Part shown: piece after piece, positions 27,200 to 36,840 of the stretch | Layout of the letters: the number at the start of each line of letters is the position of its first letter | Numbering within the stretch: the stretch's first letter is position 1 | From: Candidatus Palauibacter rhopaloidicola | GTDB lineage: Bacteria > Gemmatimonadota > Gemmatimonadetes > Palauibacterales > Palauibacteraceae | Reading direction: 5' to 3' | NCBI GenBank assembly: GCA_026914155.1 | Contig: JAPPGH010000017.1 | Coordinates: forward strand, 1 to 64,000 | Length of the DNA: 64,000 nucleotides | Translations under genes and position numbers: made by a program | The notes under the pieces: generated by a model | The model's database searches: none | Seen by the model: the letters and a program-made list of their open reading frames with translations, nothing else | What the model was told of the DNA's origin: nothing

Positions 27200-29380
27200 A
27201 TGTCGCGAGCCAAGGCCGCATGCCATGACCGTTTCCCCCTCATCGCGGCGCTGATCGCCGTGAGCGTCCAGGCCGCCGGCTGCACCGGGGAGGGCGCCGA
27301 CCCCGCCGCCGAGTCCCCGGCCGACGCCGGGATCGCGCCCCCCGTTGCACGCGTGATCCCGGAGCAACTGGAGACGCACGGGCACACGCGGATCGACAAC
27401 TACTACTGGCTCAACCAGCGCGAAAATCCCGAGGTCATCGCGTACCTCGAGGCGGAGAACGGCTACACCGACGCGCTGATGGCCCACACCGAGGGTCTCC
27501 AGGCGGAGTTGTTCGAGGAGATCAAGGGCCGGATCCAGCAGACCGACCTCTCCGTGCCGGTGCGACGGGGCGACTTCTTCTACTACAGCCGCACCGAAGA
27601 AGGGCGGGACTACCCGATCCATGCCCGGAAGCGCGGGTCGCTGGACGCGGACGAGGAGGTCATCCTCGACGTCAACCCGCTCGCCGAGGGCCACGACTTC
27701 TACTCTGCCTTCCCCGCGGTCAGCTCCGACGGGAACCTGATGGCGTGGGCCGAGGACACCCGCGGGCGCCGCATCTACACCATCCGGATCCGGAACCTCG
27801 ACACCGGAGAGGACTACCCGGAGGCGATCGAGGGCGCTTCCGGCAACATGGTGTGGGCCGAGGACAACCGGACGCTCTTCTATACGCGCCGGGATCCCGG
27901 CACGCTGCGCTCGTACCAGGTCTACCGGCACCGCCTCGGCGCCGACCCCGCGGACGACGTGCTCGTGTACCAGGAGGACGACGAGGAGTTCAGCAGCGGC
28001 ATCCGCAAGACGAAGTCGAAGCAGTACCTCGTCATCTCCTCCTCCCACACCCTGGCGGACGAGCACCGTTTCCTCGACGCGGCGAACCCCGAGGGCGAGT
28101 TCACCCTCTTCCTTCCGCGCGAGCGCGGGCACGAGCACCGCTTCGACCACTTCGGGGACCACTTCTACATCCGGACGAACGTCGACGGGGCCGAGAACTT
28201 CAAGCTCATGCGGACCCCCGTCGACCGGACGGCGACGGACAACTGGGAGACGGTCGTCCCGCACCGGGGCGACGTCTTCCTGCAGGGGTTCGAGCTGTTC
28301 CGGAACTACCTCGTGCTCTCGGAGCGCGCGGGAGGGCTCACCCGCCTGCGCGTCCGCGCCTGGGAGGGAGAGGAGCACCAGATCGCGTTCGACGAGCCGG
28401 CCTACCTGGCCTCGCTGTCGGCCAACCCCGAGTTGGACACGAACATCCTTCGCTACGGGTACACGTCGCTCTCCGCGCCACGCTCGGTCTACGACTACGA
28501 CATGTCCACCCGCGAGCGCACGCTGCTCAAGGAGGACGAAGTGCTCGGCGGCTACGACCGGGCGGACTACGTGGTGGAGCGGCTGCACGCCCCCGCCCGC
28601 GACGGCGCCGTGGAGGTGCCGGTGTCCGTCGTCTACCGGCGCGGTCTCGAGAAGGACGGCGACAACCCGCTCCTTCTCTACGCCTACGGCTCCTACGGGG
28701 CGAGCATGGAGCCCACCTTCTCCTCCACCCGCCTCAGTCTCCTCGACCGCGGGTTCGTCTACGCGATCGCCCACATCCGCGGCGGGCAGGAACTGGGCCG
28801 GGCGTGGTACGAGGACGGGAAGATGTTCAACAAGAAGAACACCTTCACCGACTACGTGGACGTGGCCGATTTCCTCGTGTCGGAAGGCTACACGAGCCCC
28901 GAGAAGCTCTTCGCCCGCGGCGGGAGCGCCGGGGGTCTGCTCATGGGGGCGGTGGTGAACATGCGGCCGGATTTGTTCCGGGGCGTGGTCGCGCACGTGC
29001 CCTTCGTCGACGTCGTGACGACGATGCTCGACGAGTCGATCCCACTCACGACCTTCGAATGGGATGAGTGGGGCAATCCGGCGGACCTCGAATCCTACCG
29101 CTACATGCTCTCCTACTCGCCCTACGACCAGGTGGAGGCGAAGGACTACCCGAACCTGCTCGTCACGACGGGCCTCCACGACTCGCAGGTCCAGTACTGG
29201 GAGCCCGCGAAGTGGGTCGCGAAGCTGCGCGCGACGAAGACGGACGAGAACCGCCTGCTCCTCAAGACGCACATGGACGCCGGCCACGGCGGCGGCTCGG
29301 GCCGCGACCGCCAGTACGAGGAACTCGCCTTCGAATTCGCCTTCATCCTCGACCTGCTCGAAGAGACCGCCCCGCGCTAG
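27200..29380 (+). CDS. Oligopeptidase B-like S9A peptidase, lipoprotein
   Basis: 726 aa with lipobox QAAGC. The N-terminal YWLNQRENPEVIAYLEAENGY is typical of prolyl oligopeptidase/PtrB. A seven-blade propeller spans roughly residues 100-450. The catalytic domain has GSYGASMEPTF (oxyanion side), nucleophile motif GGSAGG (Ser576), Asp in TTGLHDSQVQYWEP and His in MDAGHGG, so the triad is complete. It should cut short peptides after basic or prolyl residues outside the cytoplasm. No close operon partner follows. Confidence 0.93.
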   Translation: MSRAKAACHDRFPLIAALIAVSVQAAGCTGEGADPAAESPADAGIAPPVARVIPEQLETHGHTRIDNYYWLNQRENPEVIAYLEAENGYTDALMAHTEGLQAELFEEIKGRIQQTDLSVPVRRGDFFYYSRTEEGRDYPIHARKRGSLDADEEVILDVNPLAEGHDFYSAFPAVSSDGNLMAWAEDTRGRRIYTIRIRNLDTGEDYPEAIEGASGNMVWAEDNRTLFYTRRDPGTLRSYQVYRHRLGADPADDVLVYQEDDEEFSSGIRKTKSKQYLVISSSHTLADEHRFLDAANPEGEFTLFLPRERGHEHRFDHFGDHFYIRTNVDGAENFKLMRTPVDRTATDNWETVVPHRGDVFLQGFELFRNYLVLSERAGGLTRLRVRAWEGEEHQIAFDEPAYLASLSANPELDTNILRYGYTSLSAPRSVYDYDMSTRERTLLKEDEVLGGYDRADYVVERLHAPARDGAVEVPVSVVYRRGLEKDGDNPLLLYAYGSYGASMEPTFSSTRLSLLDRGFVYAIAHIRGGQELGRAWYEDGKMFNKKNTFTDYVDVADFLVSEGYTSPEKLFARGGSAGGLLMGAVVNMRPDLFRGVVAHVPFVDVVTTMLDESIPLTTFEWDEWGNPADLESYRYMLSYSPYDQVEAKDYPNLLVTTGLHDSQVQYWEPAKWVAKLRATKTDENRLLLKTHMDAGHGGGSGRDRQYEELAFEFAFILDLLEETAPR

Positions 29381-29417
29381 GGCATGGCCGCTCGTGCCAG
29401 GGCGTGCCCCGCTCGCG

Positions 29418-30407
29418 CTACGGCATGGCCGCCTGGGCGCGGACCCATTCGACGGCTTCGCGGTGGGTGCCGAACCAGACGCCGGGCTTCGAGCGCATGT
29501 GCTCGATGAGTTCGCGCAGGATCACGATCCGTGAGCGGTGCCCGATGTAGTGCGGGTGCATGGTGAGGAGGAACATCGTCCCCTCCTCCCAGGCCACGTC
29601 GAACTCGTCCTTGTAAACCTCCAGCACCTCGCGCGGGTTGGAGTAGCGGTCGCCGAGGGGGTTGAAGAGCGGGGCGTCGTCCAGGATCCAGTCCACGGGG
29701 AGTTCGACGAGGCCCGTGGGCTCGCCGTTCTGGTTGATCTCGTAGGGTCGGTCGTCTGCCATGAGCGAGGAGTCATACAGGAAACCCATCTCGAGCAGCA
29801 GATCGAGCGTCGAGTCGCTGAAGTTCCACGACGGCGCGCGGTAGCCGACCGGGCGTTCGCCCATGAGTTCCGTCAGGCGGTCCACGGCCATGCGCAGCAG
29901 GCGCTCCTCCTCATCGCGCGGGAGCGTGGCGTTGCGCTCGTGGATCCAGCCGTGGACGCCGATCTCGTGGCGGCCCGACGCCTGGATCATGTCGACCTGG
30001 TGCGGCGCCAGGCTGAAGCTGAGGGCGGGCCCGAAGAACGAGGCGGCGATCCCGTACTCGTCGAGCAGGTCGATGATGCGGCCGAGGGCGACGCGCGAGC
30101 CGTATTCTCCCTGCGAGAGGCCTCCCACGTTGGTGTCGCCATTCCGCAGCCAGACCGTCTCGTTGTCCACGTCGAAGGAGAGCAGCACGGCCACCCGGCC
30201 GCCGTCCGGCCACGAGTCCGGATTGAGGTCGCGCCCGGCGCGTACCCGGTTGACGGCCTCGAACACGCGCTCTTCGGACCAGCGCCACGGCGGGTCGTCC
30301 GCCTCCTGCGCCGGATGGGCCGTCGCCGGAATCGCGGCAGCCACTGCCGCGCCGCAAAGGACGGCTGCGAGTCCGCGAGAGATCGAAGATCGTGTCGGGC
30401 CGGTCAT
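29418..30407 (-). CDS. Polysaccharide deacetylase (NodB-type), exported
   Basis: 329 aa with signal peptide ending ATAHPAQ. NodB motifs are visible: LSFDVDNE (Asp pair), HEIGVHGWIHE (metal His pair), GYRAPSWNFSD (motif 3), and a C-terminal LLTMHPHYIGHRSR carrying the late His. It removes acetyl or similar groups from a glycan, or acts on a related amide as in cyclic imidases. A GGAGG-type ribosome site precedes the ATG. It converges with the oligopeptidase gene and is divergent from pckA. Confidence 0.9.
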   Translation of the reverse strand: MTGPTRSSISRGLAAVLCGAAVAAAIPATAHPAQEADDPPWRWSEERVFEAVNRVRAGRDLNPDSWPDGGRVAVLLSFDVDNETVWLRNGDTNVGGLSQGEYGSRVALGRIIDLLDEYGIAASFFGPALSFSLAPHQVDMIQASGRHEIGVHGWIHERNATLPRDEEERLLRMAVDRLTELMGERPVGYRAPSWNFSDSTLDLLLEMGFLYDSSLMADDRPYEINQNGEPTGLVELPVDWILDDAPLFNPLGDRYSNPREVLEVYKDEFDVAWEEGTMFLLTMHPHYIGHRSRIVILRELIEHMRSKPGVWFGTHREAVEWVRAQAAMP

Positions 30408-30576
30408 GAGGGTTCCTCCGTTTCGGTAGTCATCTCAAGTCGGAAGGCTTATTTTAACAGATTGCTCGTGAATCGGACGGACGGCGCCGATTCCGTTCGG
30501 CGCTGAGAGCTGTCCCCGATTCGCGGGGCTCGTCGCCGTGGTGCCGGCCCTCCCCTGATTATGGCGACGACGACAC

Positions 30577-32184
30577 ATGACGACTACAACGGCCGCAATC
30601 GGCACCATGGACCTCAGCGCGCACGGGATCACCGTCACCCGCATAAAACGTAATCCCCCCGTGGGGGACATCTACGCCGACGCCCTGAGCGGGCGCGAAC
30701 CCGGCGCGGTCCGGGCGGCGAACGGAGCCCTCGTGGCTTTCTCGGGCGCCAAGACCGGCCGCTCTCCGAACGACAAGCACGTGGTGTGCGACCCGGAGAC
30801 CGAGCGGGACGTCTGGTGGGGCCCGGTCAACTTCCCTCTCAAGCGCGAGAGCTTTCGCCGGAATCGCGAACGCGCGCGGGCCTTCCTGAACGCGCAGGAT
30901 CTCCTCTACGTCATCGACGGTTTCGCGGGTTGGGACCCGGCTTACCGCCTCAACGTCCGGATCATCTGCAACCGCCCGTACCACGCCCTCTTCATGCACA
31001 ACATGCTCATCCGCCCCACGCGCGCCGAACTGGCGGAGTTCGGCGAGCCCGACTTCGTCGTCTACAACGCGGGCCAGGAGGCGGCGGACCCGTCGGTCGA
31101 GGGCGTCACCTCCCCGACGAGCGTCGATCTCTCCTTCGCCGACAACGAGGCCTGCATCCTCGGGACCGAGTACGCGGGGGAGATGAAGAAGGGCGTGTTC
31201 ACGATCATGAACTACCTCATGCCGAAGCGGGACGTGCTCTCGATGCACTGCTCGGCGACCACCGACCCGGAGACCGGGGCGTCGTCGCTCCTCTTCGGTC
31301 TCTCGGGGACGGGGAAGACGACGCTCTCGGCCGACCCGAACCGGCGGCTCATCGGCGACGACGAGCACTGCTGGACCGACGCGGGGATCTTCAACATCGA
31401 GGGCGGCTGCTACGCGAAGACGATCGACCTCTCCGAAGAAAAGGAGCCGGACATCTACCGGGCGCTGCGCTACGGCGCGGTGCTGGAGAACGTCGTGCTG
31501 CGGGACGACCGGAGCGTGGACTGGTCGGATTCGTCGATCACCCAGAACACGCGCGGCAGCTACCCGATCGAGTTCATCGACAACGCGCAGGTGCCGTGCG
31601 TGGCGGGTCACCCGACGGACGTGATCTTCCTGACGGCCGACGCGTTCGGCGTGCTGCCGCCGGTGAGCCGGTTGACGCCCGAGCAGGCCATGTACCACTT
31701 CATCAGCGGGTACACGGCGAAGGTCGCGGGGACGGAGGTCGGCGTCACCGACCCGGTGGCGACGTTCTCGCCCTGCTTCGGCGGCCCGTTCCTCGTGTGG
31801 CACCCGGCGAAGTACGCGCGTCTGCTCGCGGACCGCATGCAGGAGCACGGCGTGAAGGTGTGGCTCGTGAACACGGGCTGGAGCGGCGGGCCGTTCGGCG
31901 TCGGCGCGCGGATCGACCTGCCGCACACGCGCCGGATGGTCGACGCGATCCACGCGGGCGAACTCGACGGGGCGCCGACGGAGCCGGACCCGGTGTTCGG
32001 CGTCCATGTCGTGACGGACGTGCCGGGCGTGCCTGGCGAGATTCTGCGGCCGCGCGCGACGTGGCCCGATCCCGAGGCGTACGACGAGAAGGCCGCGCAC
32101 CTGGCTCGGCTCTTCAGAGAGAACTTCACGGAATACGAGGACGACTGTCCGCCGGAGGTGTGTGCGGCGGGCCCCGTGATCTAG
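30577..32184 (+). CDS. pckA: Phosphoenolpyruvate carboxykinase (ATP)
   Basis: 535 aa, the normal length for the ATP-dependent enzyme. Substrate-binding FSGAKTGRSPNDKHVV, the kinase-1 P-loop GLSGTGKTTLS (Lys247), and GDDEHCW with metal ligands are present, and the adenine-binding TSGYTAK-like segment reads FISGYTAKVAGTE. It converts oxaloacetate plus ATP to PEP, the entry step of gluconeogenesis, which fits a cell living on peptides and acids. It is divergent from the deacetylase gene across 169 bases. A TPR lipoprotein gene follows 13 bases after the stop. Confidence 0.97.
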   Translation: MTTTTAAIGTMDLSAHGITVTRIKRNPPVGDIYADALSGREPGAVRAANGALVAFSGAKTGRSPNDKHVVCDPETERDVWWGPVNFPLKRESFRRNRERARAFLNAQDLLYVIDGFAGWDPAYRLNVRIICNRPYHALFMHNMLIRPTRAELAEFGEPDFVVYNAGQEAADPSVEGVTSPTSVDLSFADNEACILGTEYAGEMKKGVFTIMNYLMPKRDVLSMHCSATTDPETGASSLLFGLSGTGKTTLSADPNRRLIGDDEHCWTDAGIFNIEGGCYAKTIDLSEEKEPDIYRALRYGAVLENVVLRDDRSVDWSDSSITQNTRGSYPIEFIDNAQVPCVAGHPTDVIFLTADAFGVLPPVSRLTPEQAMYHFISGYTAKVAGTEVGVTDPVATFSPCFGGPFLVWHPAKYARLLADRMQEHGVKVWLVNTGWSGGPFGVGARIDLPHTRRMVDAIHAGELDGAPTEPDPVFGVHVVTDVPGVPGEILRPRATWPDPEAYDEKAAHLARLFRENFTEYEDDCPPEVCAAGPVI

Positions 32185-32197
32185 AGGAGGAAGCCCG

Positions 32198-33832
32198 ATG
32201 CGGCGACGCGATCTGATGTTGGCGGTGGGTCTGGCGGCGATGGTGGCCGGGTGTACGAGCGGGCAGCGGGAGGCGCCGCGGATGGCGGGCGCCGCCATGG
32301 CCGGCGCCGCGCAGGCCGGAAACGGCGACGGGAACTCGACGCCGCTGTATGGGAACCTGGGGCCGCACGATCGCCCGGTCACCACGCAGTCGGAGAAGGC
32401 GCAGGCCTACTTTGACGAGGGCCTCCTCTTCATGTACGCCTTCGGCACCTCGATCGCCGAGGAGTCGTTCCGCGCCTCGCAGGCGGAGGACCCGGAGTGC
32501 GCCTCCTGCTACTGGGGCGAGGCCTGGTCGCTGGCCCCGTACCTGAACGGCGGCATGTCGCCCGGCAACGAGCGCTCGGCTCACGCCGCCATGCAGAAGG
32601 CGCAGGAGCACAAGGCGGGCGCGACCGAGGTCGAGCGGGCGCTGATCGACGCCTTCGCCGTGCGCTTCGAGGCCGACCCCGAGCGCTCGCGCCGCCGCAT
32701 GCTCGACACGCTGTACGCACGGGAGATGGACAAGGTCGCGGCGCGCTACCCGGACGACCTGGACGTGCTCACGCTGCAGGCCGAAGCCTGGATGCTGCTG
32801 CGGCCCCGGCGCGGCGACGTGGATCTCGAGGCGAAGGATGTGAAGAAGATCCGCCCCATCCTCGAGACCGTCCTGGCGCGCGACATCCGTCACCCCGGCG
32901 CGTGTCACCTCTACATCCACCTCGTGGAGGCCTCCCAGGATCCGGGTCTGGCCGAAGCGTGTTCCGACCACCTCGGCAGCCAGATCGCCGTGAGCCACAT
33001 CCACCACATGCCGACGCACATCTACATGAACATCGGTCGCTGGGGCGACGCGGTGCGCGGCAACCAGCAGGCGTGGCACGCGGACCAGAAGGCCGCGCAC
33101 GGCGGACCTCCCGGCGTCTATCCCTCGCACAACCTGCACATGCTGCTCAACGCCGCCGTGATGGACGGGCAGAGCGCCGTCGCGATCCAGGCGGCGAAGG
33201 ATTTGTCGGGGCACCGCGGGCCGTGGGGGGCCTACATCCCGCTCACCTACGCCGCGTTCGGCCGCTGGAGCGAGATCCTGGCGGGCGACGGGCCGAAGTC
33301 GGATCAACCCATGGAACTCGTCGCGTGGAGCTTCTCGCGCGGCCTGGCCTACCTCCGCATGGGGCACGTCGACGTCGCGCAGGACCACCTCGAGGAGATC
33401 GACGAGGCGCTCGAGGATGCCGATCCCTCCGCCACCTTCCGTTACAGCCCGCTCGCGGACATCGTCGCGCTGCCGCGCTCGATCCTCGCCGGAGAGATCC
33501 TGAACGCGCAGGGGAAGGCGGAGGACGCCGTCGCGGTGCTGAAGCACGGCATCGAGAAGGAGGACGGACTCATCTACTCGGAGCCGCGGGCGTGGCACAT
33601 GCCGGTCCGCCATACGCTCGGCGCGATCCTGCTCGAAAACGACCGGGCGGCGGAGGCGGAACAGGTGTACCGCGGCGCGCTCGAGGATCTGCCCAATCAG
33701 GGCTGGGCGTACTTCGGGCTCATGCAGGCGCTCGATGCGCAGAAGAAGACGGCCCAGGCGCAGGAGGCGCGGCGGGAGTTCGACCGCTACTGGGTCCGCG
33801 CCGACACCTGGCTGCGCTCGTCGAGATTCTGA
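32198..33832 (+). CDS. TPR-repeat lipoprotein
   Basis: 544 aa. The lipobox is MVAGC, with a strong GAGGAGG ribosome site. Paired-helix tetratricopeptide-like repeats are seen in the first 180 residues (AQAYFDEGLLFMYAFGTSIAEESFRAS) and near the C-terminus (GKAEDAVAVLKHGIEKED, AEQVYRGALEDLPNQGWAYFGL). The middle contains HPGACHLYIHLVEAS and HHMPTHIYMNIGRW, His-rich helices found in a family of uncharacterised TPR proteins. It is probably a periplasmic scaffold. It may share a transcript with pckA, but no functional link is clear. Confidence 0.85.
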   Translation: MRRRDLMLAVGLAAMVAGCTSGQREAPRMAGAAMAGAAQAGNGDGNSTPLYGNLGPHDRPVTTQSEKAQAYFDEGLLFMYAFGTSIAEESFRASQAEDPECASCYWGEAWSLAPYLNGGMSPGNERSAHAAMQKAQEHKAGATEVERALIDAFAVRFEADPERSRRRMLDTLYAREMDKVAARYPDDLDVLTLQAEAWMLLRPRRGDVDLEAKDVKKIRPILETVLARDIRHPGACHLYIHLVEASQDPGLAEACSDHLGSQIAVSHIHHMPTHIYMNIGRWGDAVRGNQQAWHADQKAAHGGPPGVYPSHNLHMLLNAAVMDGQSAVAIQAAKDLSGHRGPWGAYIPLTYAAFGRWSEILAGDGPKSDQPMELVAWSFSRGLAYLRMGHVDVAQDHLEEIDEALEDADPSATFRYSPLADIVALPRSILAGEILNAQGKAEDAVAVLKHGIEKEDGLIYSEPRAWHMPVRHTLGAILLENDRAAEAEQVYRGALEDLPNQGWAYFGLMQALDAQKKTAQAQEARREFDRYWVRADTWLRSSRF

Positions 33833-33875
33833 CGCCGTCGCGAACGGCTTCCGCGCGAGACCGGGCCGAACTCCC

Positions 33876-34757
33876 GTGATCGACTTCTCACCGCCCGAGA
33901 GTCCGCACCGGGTCAGCTACGACGGCGACTTCGACATCTCCCGGGCGGTGACGGTGCCGCCGCCCGACGCGCCGTCCGAGCGCGAGATGAGAAAGGAACT
34001 GAAGCGCACGGTGCGCAGGATCTCGCGGCTCCAGCGGCGTCTCCACGCGCACCGCCACTACGCCGTGCTGCTGGTCTTCCAGGCGATGGACGCGGCCGGC
34101 AAGGACTCGACGCTGCGGGCCGTCATGACGGGCGTGAACCCCGCCGGCTTCCGGATCAACGCCTTCGAGGCGCCGTCCAACGAGGAGGCGAGGCACGACT
34201 TCCTGTGGCGCACGACGCGTCGGCTTCCCGAGAAGGGCCGGATCGGGATCTTCAACCGCAGCTACTACGAGGAAGTGCTCATCGTGCGGGTCCATCCCGA
34301 GTTCCTCGACCGGCAGAAGCTCCCGCGGAAATTGCCGATCATGGAGCGGTGTGAGGAACGGTACGAGTCGATTCGCGACCACGAGGCGCACTTGGCGCGG
34401 AACGGGACCGTGATCCTGAAGTTCTGGCTCAACATCTCGAAGGAAGAGCAGGCCCGCCGCTTCCTGCGCCGCATCGACCGTCCCGACAAGAACTGGAAGT
34501 TCAATCGCGCCGACATCGAGGAACGGCAGCACTGGGACGACTACATGGCCGCCTACGAGGACGCGATCAACGCGACGGCCCGCCCGTGGGCGCCGTGGTA
34601 CGCGATCCCCGCCGATTCGAAGCCCTGGATGCGGCTCCTCGACGCCCGCTTGGTGCGCGACCAGCTCGCCACCCTCGACCTCACAGATCCCGCACTACCC
34701 GAAGACGAGCGCGCCGAACTCCAGGGCTACCGCGCCGATCTCACCGCCGAACTCTGA
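33876..34757 (+). CDS. Polyphosphate kinase 2 family protein
   Basis: 293 aa from GTG 33876. Walker A is VFQAMDAAGKDSTLRAVM (Lys76). GIFNRSYYEEVLIVRVHPE (Walker B region) and the lid FLRRIDRPDKNWKF are typical of PPK2. It transfers phosphate between polyphosphate and nucleotides; whether AMP, ADP or GDP is preferred cannot be read here. The open frame extends upstream, but the family N-terminus begins near this GTG. The nucleotidyltransferase gene begins 23 bases after the stop. Confidence 0.93.
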   Translation: MIDFSPPESPHRVSYDGDFDISRAVTVPPPDAPSEREMRKELKRTVRRISRLQRRLHAHRHYAVLLVFQAMDAAGKDSTLRAVMTGVNPAGFRINAFEAPSNEEARHDFLWRTTRRLPEKGRIGIFNRSYYEEVLIVRVHPEFLDRQKLPRKLPIMERCEERYESIRDHEAHLARNGTVILKFWLNISKEEQARRFLRRIDRPDKNWKFNRADIEERQHWDDYMAAYEDAINATARPWAPWYAIPADSKPWMRLLDARLVRDQLATLDLTDPALPEDERAELQGYRADLTAEL

Positions 34758-34780
34758 TCGTGGTTCGCACCTACAACCAC

Positions 34781-35593
34781 ATGCCGACCCGCCATCGCGC
34801 CTTTCTCGAGCGCGCGGTTGAGGCTGTACCCGGGATCGACGGCATCGTCGGCCTCGCGGCGGGCGGCTCGTTCATCGCGGGGGAGATCGACGAGTTTTCG
34901 GATCTCGACCTCGTGCTCGCGGTGGAACCGGCGGCCTGGCCGGAGATCCTCGACCGGGGGCAGGCGGTCGCCGCCGAACTCGACCCGTCGTTTCTGGCCG
35001 GCTTCACCGGGGAACACGTCGGCGAACCTCGCCTGCTCGTGTGCCTCTACGGTCCTCCCCTCCTGCACGTGGACCTGAAGTTCGTGTCGCTCGACGACGT
35101 GCACGAGCGGATCGAAGATCCGGTGATCCTGTGGGAGGTCGACGGCTGCCTGACGGCCGCGTTCGCCCGTGCCGCACCGCGCTACCCGGCCGCGGATCCG
35201 GACTGGATCGAGGATCGCTTCTGGATCTGGGCGCACTACCTCGCGGACAAGATCGAGCGCGGCGAGATCTTCGAGGCGCTCGACGGACTCACGTTGCTTC
35301 GGGTCGCCGTGCTGGGACCGCTGGCGTTCCTCGGAGCCGGCGTCGAGGCGACCGGCGTGCGCCGGATCGAGGACCGGCTCCCCGCCTTCGCGACCGACCT
35401 CGAACGGACGGTTGGCGGCGTTGACGCCGCGGCGTGCGTGGCCGCGCTCGAAGCGGCGATCGAACTCTACACTGGGTTGCGGGCGGCCGGCGGCGAGGGA
35501 AGCGAAGGCGAAACGAGCCCTATCGAACGCGAAGTCCGGGCGTACGTCGCGGGGCTTCCCGCCCGGCTTGGCCTCGGCGGGTCCCGCATCTGA
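34781..35593 (+). CDS. MNT-type nucleotidyltransferase-domain protein
   Basis: 270 aa from ATG 34781; GTG 34760 is a possible earlier start. The N-terminal LAAGGSFIAGEIDEFSDLDLVLAV is the GGS-x-DxD signature of pol-beta-like nucleotidyltransferases. PPLLHVDLKFVSLDD supplies the third acidic residue. The C-terminal half is helical and resembles aminoglycoside-adenylyltransferase-like proteins. It probably transfers a nucleotide to a small molecule or protein; the target is unknown. It lies directly behind PPK2, likely in one transcript. Confidence 0.8.
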   Translation: MPTRHRAFLERAVEAVPGIDGIVGLAAGGSFIAGEIDEFSDLDLVLAVEPAAWPEILDRGQAVAAELDPSFLAGFTGEHVGEPRLLVCLYGPPLLHVDLKFVSLDDVHERIEDPVILWEVDGCLTAAFARAAPRYPAADPDWIEDRFWIWAHYLADKIERGEIFEALDGLTLLRVAVLGPLAFLGAGVEATGVRRIEDRLPAFATDLERTVGGVDAAACVAALEAAIELYTGLRAAGGEGSEGETSPIEREVRAYVAGLPARLGLGGSRI

Positions 35594-35690
35594 CCGCTCC
35601 CGGGCCGCGCCGCGGCCGGACGTCTGTTCCGGGATCGGCTGCGCCAACATTTTGCGACCCTTAGCCGATCTCGCGCACCGGGAGGCGTTC

Positions 35691-36827
35691 ATGGCCGGCA
35701 GACAACATCGACTTGAGCACCCGTACGCCGGAGCGGTCCGCCGCCGGAGCGCGCTTCCACCCACCCTCCTCGCGGGAATCTGGCTTTGTGTCGGTTGCGC
35801 GCCGGATAGCGGCGCAGGAACGGGCGGCGATGACGGCGGCGGGGAGGAGGGCGACGCGGCGACGACGGAAGCCGTCCACTTCGCGTTCACGGAGGTCGTG
35901 CCGGGGGTCTATCACGCGCGCGGGGCGAGCGACCTCGTCGTGGGATCGAACGCCGGCGTGGTCGTGAACGAGGCGGACGTGCTCCTCGTCGATTCCCACA
36001 TTTCGCCCGCGGCGGCGAGCGCCCTCATCGAGGACCTGCGCTCGATCACCGACAACCCCGTGCGCTACGCCGCGAACACGCACTGGCACTTCGATCACGC
36101 GCACGGCAACCAGGTGTATCCGCCGGAGGTCGAGATCATCAGCCACGAGGCGACGCGGGCGGCGATCGCGGCGGGACGCTCGAATTCGGGCCGCTCCTAC
36201 GAACTCTTCGTGGGATCGATCCCGGGGCGGATCGAGCAGATGGAAGCGACGCTCGACACGATGACGGACGCGGCGGCGCGTGCGGAGCTGGAGGCCACGC
36301 TCGAACGTCAGCGGACCTACTACGCCCAGTTGCAGGAGGTCGTCCCGACGCCCCCCAACACGACGCTCTCGGAGCGGCTCACGCTCCATAAGGGCGGACG
36401 CGAGATCCAGTTCCACTTCTTCGGGCGCGCCCACACGGAGGGCGACGTCATCGTCTACCTCCCGGATGACCGCGTGATCATCACCGGAGACATGCTCACG
36501 GCCGGTCTCCCCTACATGGGCGACGGGTACGTCAACGAGTGGGTCGAGACGCTCGACCGGCTGAAGGCGCTCGACTTCGACTGGATCATCCCCGGCCACG
36601 GCGAGCCGTACCGGGAGCGGGAGCGGATCGACCACCTGCAGGCCTACATGCAGGACCTGTGGGACCAGTCCGTCGCGCTCCACGGTCAGGGGGTGAGCGC
36701 CGAGGACGCGGCGGCGCGCATCGACCTTACGGCACACGCCGACAACTTCGGCGGCATCGCGAGTCCGGGCGCGAACCCGGTCGCGGTGCTGCGGATCTTC
36801 GAGTTGCTCGACGGCACCGCAAACTGA
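35691..36827 (+). CDS. MBL-fold metallohydrolase, lipoprotein
   Basis: 378 aa from ATG 35691, with GGAGG 6 bases upstream. The lipobox is LCVGC after a long basic n-region. The zinc motif is NTHWHFDH (His131, His133, Asp135, His136). GRAHTEGDVIVYLPDDRVIITGDM supplies the bridging Asp, and PGHGEP the last His. It resembles periplasmic cyclase/glyoxalase-like metallo-beta-lactamase proteins of the subclass B3/QuiP type. The function is likely hydrolysis of an ester or lactam. An exported SDR gene follows 13 bases later. Confidence 0.9.
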   Translation: MAGRQHRLEHPYAGAVRRRSALPPTLLAGIWLCVGCAPDSGAGTGGDDGGGEEGDAATTEAVHFAFTEVVPGVYHARGASDLVVGSNAGVVVNEADVLLVDSHISPAAASALIEDLRSITDNPVRYAANTHWHFDHAHGNQVYPPEVEIISHEATRAAIAAGRSNSGRSYELFVGSIPGRIEQMEATLDTMTDAAARAELEATLERQRTYYAQLQEVVPTPPNTTLSERLTLHKGGREIQFHFFGRAHTEGDVIVYLPDDRVIITGDMLTAGLPYMGDGYVNEWVETLDRLKALDFDWIIPGHGEPYRERERIDHLQAYMQDLWDQSVALHGQGVSAEDAAARIDLTAHADNFGGIASPGANPVAVLRIFELLDGTAN

Positions 36828-36840
36828 GAGGAGTTTTCTG